Both the position numbers and the translations under genes were made by a program. The notes under the pieces are model-generated. The model ran no database searches and was not told where the DNA came from. It saw only the letters and a program-made list of their open reading frames with translations. A stretch of DNA of 64,000 nucleotides from Allomyces arbusculus (lineage: Eukaryota; Blastocladiomycota; Blastocladiomycetes; Blastocladiales; Blastocladiaceae), in assembly GCA_027604705.1 (NCBI GenBank), contig JADHYV010000004.1, positions 186,001 through 250,000 on the forward strand, in the 5' to 3' direction. Each line of letters opens with the position of its first letter. Positions within the stretch are counted from its first letter, which is position 1. Of the stretch, positions 22,992 to 31,639 are shown piece after piece.

Positions 22992-24599
22992 ATGAAGCTC
23001 CAGGCGCTCTTCGTTATCGCGGCCGCGGCTACGTTCGTCGCCGCCAACCCGAGCCCGATCTCGCCGGCGTTTGCCACGTCCGAGGACGCGCTCATCGAAG
23101 ACGTGGGCGCGTCGGTCCTGGCTGCGCCCGCACCGATCGTGCACGCGCCACATATGACGGTCGCGGCTGCGCTCAAGAAGCCGGCCAAGCCGGCCAAGCA
23201 CCGCCGTACGGCCAAGAAGCCACTCACGCGCGAGCAGAAACGGAAGCGGCAGGCCAAGAAGCGCGCGCACCGTGCACGGCTCGCGGCGGCCGGCAAGTAC
23301 GCGTCGGGTCGCGTCACCATGGGCGACAGGCCAATTCGCACGCGCTCGACGATGGGGGCCAAGCTGCCGCGGGTGCATGGCAAGCCCAGTGGTATGGCAC
23401 GCAAGCACAGGAAGGTGCGCAACCCGAACGCGGCACGCAAGCCCATAGTGCCGCTCGCGACGCGGCTGCAGAGCAAGATCAACTCGTTGCCCGACGGGTC
23501 TCCGCTGCGCACTAAGTACGAGCGCCGGCTCGCATGGTTGACTAAACCCAAGAAACCCAAGACCACAGCGCGTACGTACTGTCATGATGGATTCGTGTGC
23601 AGTGGGGTGATCGAGCTGTCTTTTTCTCGTTTCGGACGAGAGCTGACGTGAGACCCTCCTTATATTCTGCATCTATCAGTCATGTCGACCGCTGTGGGGC
23701 CGCTCATGACGCACCTGTACCGTGGGGACCTCACGCCGTTCTCCGAGCCCGATAGCGGTGGCGTCGTGAGCTACGAGAAGGACGGGTCCGTGAGTTTCAA
23801 GCGCTACGAGGTGGCCTTAGGCCGCGGCATCAAGCACAAGTTCGGGTTCCAGACGCGCTCGCCGCTGGCCATGCCGGCCGGGGCCCAAGCCGTGAAGATT
23901 CGGGCGCAGGTCGCGACTAAGGCCGTAAAACCGTCAACCGACGTGGCCAACCGTGCGGTTCTCGCGTGCAAGAGGGGTAACACGGCCCTCTCCATCTTTC
24001 ACGGTACCAAGCGGCTCTTCACCATGCCGTTCCCCAAGGAGTACTATGGCGGCGATCCGCTCAAGGACCTGGAAGTGATTGTGCCCGTGGCGGACCTGTC
24101 GCCCAAGCCGGCGCCCGTCATGGTGCTCGATGAACATGACCACATGTCGTCGCCCTCCGAAGTGTGCGAAGACATCTCGACGCTGACGGTGCGCAATCTG
24201 GAGTTCCAGCCACTCGACTCAATGCCTGCACCGCCACCGGGCGCCAAGACGACGGGTACGAAGCGGCCGGGCGCCAAGTTTGCGGTGGCCGACTCGGGCT
24301 ACCACTACGAGTCATTTGACGACGATTACGACGAAGGTTTCTCAGTTTCCGAGGACGCGTACGACGGCGACGACGCGTGGGACGACGCATACAACGGCGA
24401 GAGCTACTCGATCGCCAACGAGGCCGGTACGGTCGACAACGACGACGACGAGCCAGAGGACGCCTACTACGGCGGCGACTTCTCGCTGTCCGAGGACGCG
24501 GCCTACGACGGCGACGACATGTGGGAGGATTCGTACGATGGCGAGGGGTACTCTGTTGAGGACGAGGCCGGTTCCGCCGACGACGATGACGAGGACTAG
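22992..24599 (+). CDS. Cluster protein B: secreted, basic segment, two-Cys domain, acidic tail (499 aa)
   Basis: Function unknown. Exons 22992-23571 and 23680-24599 (108-nt intron, phase 1). Signal peptide MKLQALFVIAAAATFVAA (1-18), as in F. Residues about 60-193 are strongly basic (HRRTAKKPLTREQKRKRQAK). Exon 2 starts LMSTAVG and carries the shared domain (about 210-375): KHKFGFQTRSPLAMPAG, a first Cys in ACKRGNTALSIFHGTK, a second in VCEDISTLTVRNLEFQPL; alternating hydrophobic strands suggest a beta-sandwich. The tail (about 397-499) has repeats such as ADSGYHYESFDDDYDEGFS, DAYDGDDAWDDAYNG and AAYDGDDMWEDSYDGEGYS, ending DDDDED. It is the only cluster member on the plus strand. An AATAAA lies at 24689. 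Extracellular matrix, adhesion or storage roles are possible. Confidence 0.85.
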
Positions 24600-25478
24600 G
24601 GTGCGAAGCGGCGTTGTGTTTGATCTTGTCGGGCGGGTATGGCATTGCCAGCATAATTTCGCTCGATGTGTTGGTCCGCGTTGATGTGAATAAAGTGTGA
24701 GTGAGCAAGTTGACTCTTTTCTTTTGTGGTCATGTTTGCCTGTTTTTTGTTTTTGCCTGATGCCTGCGAGGACATGAGGACACTCCCCTGCCTCCTTCAT
24801 CAATGAACGTCCGAGCAGGGCCAGCTCCATCGCGCCACATTTGTTATGAACGTGAGAAAATAATATCCGGAATGCCATGCTTGACATTCTCCACCGTTTG
24901 TTAGGTTGCGGGAGGGCGTGGATTATAGGTAGATGGGCAGCGCCCTCACTGGACACTCACGCCAAGCGAAGCGCAACTTGAGCCCTGTAACCGATCCACC
25001 TTGCCTTGACGGTGGAGAACCGGTATTCTGATTCGATACATTGGTCAATTCCGCCCATCAATCTCTTTTCACTGCTGGTCAAGTCCGTGAGCAGATCGTG
25101 CTGGAAATATTGCCACTCACGCGATGCGCGTCACAAGACGGCCACGATCGCAGGTCTCTATCAAAATGATGTTCGGCCGGCATTACGAGCGAGGTGTGCA
25201 GCGCGCGTGCCAAATCCACGCTCGGCCGGATGGGAAGGGTGTGCCAGGCAATTTGCGCGGTGGATACCAGGGCTTTTCCTCACTCTTCACTCTGTCGGAT
25301 ACGGTGGCCGCAAATATGCACGTAAATATAGAATCTGGCTTCATGTTCGAACAGCGAGCCACTATGTTTGCGCGCCAGGTGCGTACTTTGACCTCGATCA
25401 GCGTGACTAGCTCAAGAAAACCAACCACGCGGCCTCACCTGTGCCTATTCGGAGGTCCATGCCAAAGGGCCCACCGAC
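24600..25478. other. Convergent 3' region between genes B and C
   Basis: About 880 nt between the stops of genes B and C. It is less GC-rich than its surroundings. Open frames here have no similarity to the cluster proteins and no supporting motif, so I report no gene. Confidence 0.5.
24689..24694 (+). terminator. Polyadenylation signal of gene B
   Basis: AATAAA about 90 nt after the stop codon of gene B, followed by a T-rich stretch (TTTTCTTTTGTGG). Position and context fit a cleavage signal. Confidence 0.6.
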
Positions 25479-26703
25479 CTACTCCTCCCACGTTTCCTCC
25501 CACGCGTCGTCGTCGTCGCCAAACGCCGCGTCTTCAGAGATCGAAAACCCCTCATCGTACTCGTCGTCGAACGACTCGTAGTTGTAACCCGAGTCGGAGA
25601 GCGAGTGCTTGGCCGAGTTCTTGATGGCGCTCACTAGCAAGCAGACAGAACAGGTAATCGTCAGATCTGGATCGCAAGAAGATGAACACGAGCAACTTCG
25701 CATCAACAGAATCACGTACTCCGGTTCCGCCGGGCCTTGATCTGCTCGAACCGCGCGAGATCGGACACGTACTGGTTGGAGTGCACGCGGCGCACTGGCT
25801 CCATCGACCGGTAGTAGTTGGACTGTGGCGATATGTCCTCGAGACTCGCAGCCGTGGCCGACCTGGTGGTAGGCGGCGTCGCGCTCGCTACGTAAAGAGG
25901 ACAGGTGGCATGAGTGTCATCGAGCCACCAATAGCGCAGTCGACAAAAGGTTCACGTACTCGGGACCTGCGCGGGAGTCGAGGTCGTCGGCTTGCCGTGG
26001 GCGTGTTGGTGGCGACGGCGGTGGGGGTGGCCGCGACGATGACCACGACTGTGGCGGTGGCCGTGCGCGTGACCCTGGCTCGGACCGTGGCCGTGCGCGT
26101 GACCTTGGCCGGTACGGGAATGGCGGTGGCGACGGCGGCGCGCCGCTGATGAGTTGCGGCGCCCGTGGTGCCGGCGTGGACGACGGTGGCCACGACGCGT
26201 GTGACGATGCGGGTGCGCTATAGGGGACGCGGTCGTCGGGGTGCCGACGTTGGTGGGAGGTGTACCGACAGCCGAGGGTGCGTCGTCGGTCGCGACTGTC
26301 GCAGCGTCGTGTCAGAGGTGCTTGCCGTGGACTCGTACGCGTCGGCGAGTCGACACGGAGGCGAGAGTTTACGTACACATTTGCACATCCCAAGATTTGC
26401 CGAGAGGCAACCCGCCAAGGATTGCACTGGTCGTGCTGGCCGGCGCCAACGTGACACCACGGACTATTGGAGAGGACGGTCCGCCAGGTCAGCATGCGCG
26501 CGCAAGGTCGCCATGTCGAGACAGTTTGTTGCCATGGCAAGGCAGCGAGCCCGGGCACAATCGTGAACTGAGCGAGACAGTCAACGCATACGATGCGATC
26601 CACGCCCGCCAGACCGCGAGAGCGACTGGGCGTCGGCCGGCACGGCCACCATGGCGAGCGCCACTGTGACGGTGGCGAGCAGCAGCGTGTTGGAGAACTT
26701 CAT
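25479..26703 (-). CDS. Cluster protein C: secreted, His-Gly/Arg-rich middle and acidic tail (about 285 aa)
   Basis: Function unknown. Exons on the minus strand: 26703 to about 26592, 26463-26377, 26295-25960, 25887-25720, 25633-25479. All junctions are phase 1 and internal exons are 87, 336 and 168 nt (multiples of 3). The exon-1 donor is the least certain point (26592 or 26604). Signal peptide MKFSNTLLLATVTVALAMVA ending VPADA. Exon 3 has HPHRHTRRGHRRPRRHHGRR, HAHGHGPSQGHAHGHRHSRG and HRRGHPHRRRHQHAHGK: dozens of His in His-Gly, His-Arg and His-Ala-His steps. Exon 4 is YRSMEPVRRVHSNQYVSDLA and a short helix. The tail is SDSGYNYESFDDEYDEGFS then AAFGDDDDAWEETWEE. The promoter is paralogous to that of A. 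The His-rich segment resembles metal-binding HGH repeats by composition only. Confidence 0.78.
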
Positions 26704-26849
26704 TGCGATGAAATGGCGGCGCGTGCAGTAAAGTCGTGTTGTTCTCGCAGTTGGAGCACGAGGCGTGTCGGAACGGCAGCGGGAGAATGGTCACTGCTGC
26801 GGGACCAGGAGCAGGTGGAGGACACCAGCGACTGCGGCGGGAATGCTTC

Positions 26850-26856
26850 ATTTATA
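26850..26856 (-). promoter_or_regulatory. TATA box of gene C
   Basis: TATAAAT on the minus strand about 147 nt before the ATG at 26703, within CGCGCTATAAATGAAGC. Confidence 0.6.
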
Positions 26857-27029
26857 GCGCGCGCAAGCGGGAACATTGTCGTCGTGAGGGCCGGTTCGCG
26901 CGTTGGCACGCCAACGAGGGGCCGGCCAGCGCGTGTTGGTACGCCGAGACTGGGGGCCGGAGCTGGCCATGGTGGGAGCGTGGGCGGCGCGGTTGGCGGC
27001 TGAACAGCGTGGCGGGTGGGAAGCAGCGG

Positions 27030-27074
27030 CAGGGAGACGGTGCGCAGGGAGACGGTGCGCAGGGAGACGGCGCG
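27030..27074 (+). repeat. Short tandem repeat, about 3 x 15 nt
   Basis: Three copies of CAGGGAGACGGTGCG (the last slightly changed) about 330 nt upstream of gene C. They could be promoter elements or a simple minisatellite. Confidence 0.75.
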
Positions 27075-27630
27075 GGCGCGATTGCTGCAGGCACGATGGG
27101 GTGGTGCGAGGTGGTGGTGGTGGTCGGCTCTCAAAGGTGGAGAGCTGCTGGCACATGTCGGGCGACGCGGTCACGCCAGAACCGATGGCCCTGGCACTTT
27201 GCATCCACATCACTCGATCATTCCTCCATGGCCGACCTTGACAAACCGCCACGCCGCTGCTGCCAGTGGCTGAAAGCAACCGGCGTGGCCAAGACGCACG
27301 CAGCCCCTCGTCTCACGCTTCGGTCGCGCACCGGGGTCGCGCCGTGCAAACGAGCTGAGCGGACCTCGCGCACCTGACAGCCGTCCCTGAAATAGTCGGC
27401 TCGGCGACAACGTCGCGACAAGACCAAATCGACATAAACAAACTGATCATTCCTGATCTTTCATTGTAATAAGCCCCCCGCGGCACGCTCGACCAGCGAA
27501 CGGTGCGGGAAGCGGGCAGTCATCAACTAAACACTATGCATTGGAAATGCGAGACAGGGGCGGCGCACAACCGCGCCCCATGTGGAGGATGCGCCCGAGC
27601 CGAGTGCACGCGGCGCGCGGGACGGACACC

Positions 27631-28957
27631 CTAATATTCGTATTCGGCCGCGTCCTCGAGCTCCTCGTCGAACCCTTCCTCGAGCGAGAAGCCCTCGCCA
27701 TCGTACGTGTCGTCCCACGCGTCCTCAAACGCTTCGTCGGCAATCGAGTACCCCTCGCCCGAGTCGTACGGGTCGTCCCACGCGTCTTCGAATGCCGCGT
27801 CCTCGGACAACGAATAACCCTCGTCGTACTCGTCGTCAAACGGCTCGTAGTCGTAGCCCGAGTCGGAGACCGACAGCAAGCGCCCGTACGTCACTGGAAA
27901 GCAACCAGAACAGACAGGCATCAGGCCCAGGTCGCAAAGGCAGGACAGAACGGCCGTGATAACGTACGCATCTCATACCGCTTCTTGGCTTCAAGCTTGG
28001 CCTGTTCCCTCGCCGCCTGTTCGCGCATCTGCTGGCGCATAGCCGCCTTCCACTCGCGAATCCCACCCGGCGCGCCTCCGAGACTGGCCGCCGCCGTCCC
28101 AGTCGCCGTCCCGCCCGCTATAAACGTAAAATCACCGTCCACATCAGTTCTCGCAAGCGGCGCCGAAAGTCCACCGTTAACACGGCCAAAGGGGAACAGA
28201 TACGGACTCGGAGCCGGCGTCGTGGGAACCGCAGTCGTCGGCTTGCGCTGACGGCGACCACGCGCGCGGCGCTGGCCCGGACGACGGTGACGGCGACCGT
28301 GCTTGCGCTGCTGGCCGGCCGGACGGCGGCGGCGGCGGCGACGGTGCTGTCCCGGCGAGCTGCTGCGACGCACGCGGTTCCGCCGGCGCGGACGGCGGCG
28401 ACGGTGGCCGCTGCGCCGCGGACGCGTCGTGGGCGACGACGGGCCCGGCGTGCCGGCGGTATTGGTGGGCGGGCCCACTGCCGAGGGCGCGTCGCCCGTC
28501 GCGACTGCAGACGATAACGCGTCGTGTAAGTTTTTGCCGCGGTCGCGCGTTGCCAAGTCGAGCGCAAGGGGAGAGACCGAGCACGTACACCGCCGCGGAG
28601 CGTATTCCTTGATCGGCCACCCACCAGCGCCCGTATTCTTGACGACTGGGATGTTCTTGACGGCCATGGACTGAGGCTGCTTCAAATACGCGTACTTTTC
28701 CTCGAGCCCTAAAATTGACCACATCCGGACAGAGAGTGAGGCAAACGTCGCGTCAGTCCGCGAATACGGCAACCAGTTGGGCAAGATACGACCGCGTGCC
28801 CGCGGGCAACGAGCGGCGCACGGCGCACGACGAGAGAAATCGACGAACAGGGAGGCAGCCGGATGTTTGCCCACGAAAATGCGTCTGCGGCCGGCGCCGC
28901 GACCATGGCGAGCGACGCGGTCGCCGTCACGAGGAGGAGCGTGTTGGAAAATTTCAT
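27631..28957 (-). CDS. Cluster protein D: secreted, Arg-rich middle and acidic tail (about 320 aa)
   Basis: Function unknown. Exons on the minus strand: 28957 to about 28822 (donor uncertain), 28708-28589, 28504-28208, 28117-27968, 27893-27631; internal exons are 120, 297 and 150 nt and all phases are 1. Signal peptide MKFSNTLLLVTATASLAMVA, then AADA. Exon 2 reads LEEKYAYLKQPQSMAVKN and WPIKEYAPRR. Exon 3 is Arg-rich with few His: SGHRRRRPRRRNRVRR, QHRRRRRRRPAGQQRKHGRR, GQRRARGRRQRK. Exon 4 is a charged helix (REWKAAMRQQMREQAAREQA). The tail: SDSGYDYEPFDDEYDEGYS, AAFEDAWDDPYDSGEGYS, EDAWDDTYDGEGFS, ending AEYEY. The intron 28118-28207 is exactly 90 nt and open in frame, so it could be retained. 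Confidence 0.78.
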
Positions 28958-29635
28958 CGTGTTGGAGCGCGGCGCGAGCGGCTCGTATCGGATTGGGTTG
29001 GCACTGGCTGGGGGAAAGGAAACACAAGGCGCGTCGGATCAGGGGCGGACAGGTCAGCACGGTTGTGCTTGGCCAGGAACTGCGGGGAGGAGGAGCGCGG
29101 CGATGGCGGGAGCGCTGGATTTATAGTGCGGAAACGACTCGGGGCGGCGGGGGCAGCGTGGCATGGTCGTGGCCGGTGCTTGGTGCGCCTGTGGGCCGAA
29201 GAAGATCAGTCCTGTGTCAAGGTTGGATGACATTTTGCGCTGGCGTCTGGCCGAGCTGCTGAGCAGAGAGCGTGGGACGCGAAAGCAGCGCGGAGGCCGG
29301 TGGGAAGGGCAAAGACGGGAGATGATGCTGAATTATTGGGCATTGCGCTTGCTATCGTGCGAGAAACGAATGAATCGCCTGTGAACTGGATATCTGTTGA
29401 GCGAGAGCAACCACGAGCAAACGACGGCTGGAGACGGAGCGTGCAGGGCTGCCGTCGCGACCGATGAACGGCGACGCTGAAGCAACGGAAAATCGGAATT
29501 GTCCGCCAAGTGACCGGGAATGCTCGGCCAGGGAACAGTGGCCGGCCAGATGGATGTATTCAAAAATCACATTGATAAAACATCTCAAGACGATCCGTCC
29601 GCAATTGCGCGGGCGGGAAAGAATCCGCTCGTCCC
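28958..29635. promoter_or_regulatory. Gene D upstream region and gene E 3' flank
   Basis: About 680 nt with no supported gene. Beyond the TATA box of gene D I see no clear element. Confidence 0.45.
29119..29125 (-). promoter_or_regulatory. TATA box of gene D
   Basis: TATAAAT on the minus strand about 162 nt before the ATG at 28957. Confidence 0.6.
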
Positions 29636-31056
29636 TTAGTACTCGTCGTCGGCCGCGTCCTCATCGTACGCATCCTCGACCGAGAAATCACCGCCATAGT
29701 ACTCGTCATCGGCCGCCGCGTCCTCGTCATACGAGTCTTCGACCGAGAAATCGCCGTCGTAGCTGTCCTCCCACATGTCGTCGCCGTCGTAGGCCGCGTC
29801 CTCCGAGACCGAGAAGCCCTCGTCATAGTTGTCCTCCCACATGTCGTCGCCCTCGTACGCCGCGTCCTCGGAAACCGAGAAGTCGCCATCGTAGTTGTCC
29901 TCCCACATGTCATCGTACGACTCGTCCCACGAGTCGTCAAACGACGCGTAGTCGTAGCCCGACTCGGACACCGAGAACTTGGCCTTGGCACCGGCGGCAG
30001 CCGTCTTGGGCTTGCGCACGGGCAGCGTGTCGTGGAACTGCACCTTGAACCCCTTGATCTGCAGGATCGAGTGGTCCATGCACTTGGACGCTGACGCGTG
30101 GTCGTGCGCGGCCTGCAGCGTGATCGGCGCCGACGTGTGCGACAGCTTGGAGACGGGCACGCGCAGACGCAGCGTCTCGTACTTGCTGCTGCCGTGCGAC
30201 CCCTTGGGGAACCGCAGCCCGCCGAGGGGCTTGCCGCCGTGGAAGACGGTGATGGCCGTGTCAGACTTGCGGCACACCGGCGCCGAGCTCGGGCGCGCCA
30301 AGGTCTTGCCGGTCTGTTTCTTGAGGCTGCGCTGCACGGGCTTCTTGGCCTGCGCCTTGATCTTGGCCAGGAACGTCACGTACTTGGTCCCGGCAGGGAT
30401 CGCGAGCGGCTTGGCCGTCTGGAAGCCGTACTTGTGGATCACGCCGTGACCAGCCGTGAGGCCCTTGCGCACGAGACGGACCGACCCGTCGGCGCCGTGC
30501 TGGATCGCGGCGGGGAAGGGCGGGTCGACAAACGGTACGAGACCAGCAGGCGAGCTGCGGTTCTTGGAGACCGTGTGCGCGCCGGGCGCCGCGGCGGTCG
30601 AATAACCTAAAGGGACATGCATCAAGTAAGCAATCTGCGTCCGTGATACGCGCTCACATTAAGTATTGAAGAGCACGCGCCCCAAGGCATCCTCTCCTCG
30701 TAGTTCTGGCGCGGCTGCATGCGCTTGAGCTTGTTCTCGAGAACACGGCGCTGCCAGTGGTTGCGCGGCAGCTTGTTGATCTTGTCCTGCATTTCTTTGA
30801 TCTGACGCTTCTTGCGCCGCGCCATGGCCTTCTTGCCCTCCGTGCCGAGCCAGCTGGTGATTTTCTTGCCCGAGTCGGGGCCCTTGAGCGTGTTGGCCAC
30901 CGAATTGTACTGTTGCTTGAGGTCCTTGGCCTTGGTCGCCCACGTGTTGGTCGGGCGATTACCGCTCGCGTCCAGTTGTTGCGCATCGGCCGTCGTCACC
31001 GCCACGGCGAGCGCGGCCGTGGCCGTAGCGAGGAGCAGCGTGGTCGAGTACTTCAT
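29636..31056 (-). CDS. Cluster protein E: hybrid type, basic segment, two-Cys domain, long acidic tail
   Basis: Function unknown. Exon 1 begins at 31056 with a signal peptide MKYSTTLLLATATAALAVAV (A/C/D type), then a Lys/Arg-rich helical region (KKAMARRKKRQIKEMQDKIN, HWQRRVLENKLKRMQPRQN). Exon 2 (about 30609-29636) has the shared domain: VPFVDPPFPAAIQ, IHKYGFQTAKPLAIPAGTKY, a first Cys in VCRKSDTAITVFHGGKPLGG, a second in KCMDHSILQIKGFKVQF, then a tail of about 110 residues with SESGYDYASFDD, repeated DDMWEDNYDGDFSVSEDAAY-like units and an end DEDAADDEY. The junction is unsettled: the donor homologous to F and B (GGCGC|GTGCTC near 30678) is not in the phase that the exon-2 acceptor at about 30609 needs. 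An alternative is the GTGAGC donor near 30660 with an acceptor further into exon 2. The gene may also be slightly damaged. Confidence 0.72.
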
Positions 31057-31639
31057 GGTTGACGAGAAGTGCGCGGCGGAGGAGGCGTTGGCGTTGGGCG
31101 CGAGAAAGAAAGGAGATGCGACGTGAAGCAAGAGCCGACAAGCAGATGGCGCTTTTATAGCCTTGCCCGACCGCCGTGGTGCTGATTCGCAGAGGGACAA
31201 AGGAGGGTCGAGGGTGAAGGAAATCAGGAGCGTGAGCGTGGGATCGCCGCGCTGAGCGGCTTGGGACTGCATCCAGCATCGCACCATGCCAATCGTAGCT
31301 CCTTTCGCCTCTTTTATGTGTATTTTTGCAGAGCTCGTGGATGAGGACCGGGGCGCGCGACGCTGAAAAGCCAAGGTATCTCGGCTGTGGCAGCTATTCA
31401 AGACGCGGTCACGTGTCCTGTGCATCTCTGGTCTCTGGCGACGTCAGACGATGAGCTTCTTCGATGTGACTGTCCAGACTGATTGTATTTCGGCAAGTGA
31501 TAAAAAGGAGAACTACTCAGCGACCCGGTCGCATAATAACAAAACCTGGTCATTTGGCCACCGGCCAGCAACCATCGGCGCAGGTCGAGGAACCACACGT
31601 CGCAATCCTGGCACGTTGCACGCTCGACGCGCGGGCGAC
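31057..31639. promoter_or_regulatory. Gene E upstream region and gene F 3' flank
   Basis: About 580 nt with no supported gene besides the TATA box of gene E. Confidence 0.45.
31152..31159 (-). promoter_or_regulatory. TATA box of gene E
   Basis: TATAAAAG on the minus strand about 97 nt before the ATG at 31056, the closest match to the TATA consensus in the cluster. Confidence 0.65.

Larger units (their letters stand above)
26704..27630. promoter_or_regulatory. Gene C upstream region and gene D 3' flank
   Basis: About 930 nt with no supported gene. It shares promoter blocks with the upstream region of gene A and includes a three-fold 15-nt repeat near 27030-27074. Confidence 0.5.

Noticed and set aside
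24700-25478. Possible plus-strand gene 25006-25624
   Set aside because: No recognisable motif, no consistent splice sites, and it runs into the acidic tail exon of gene C on the other strand.
29600-29991. Frames rich in Arg, Thr and Ser opposite or alongside the acidic tails of E, F and B
   Set aside because: They are shadow readings of GAC/GAG/TAC-rich codons; the acidic frame is shared by all six paralogues.
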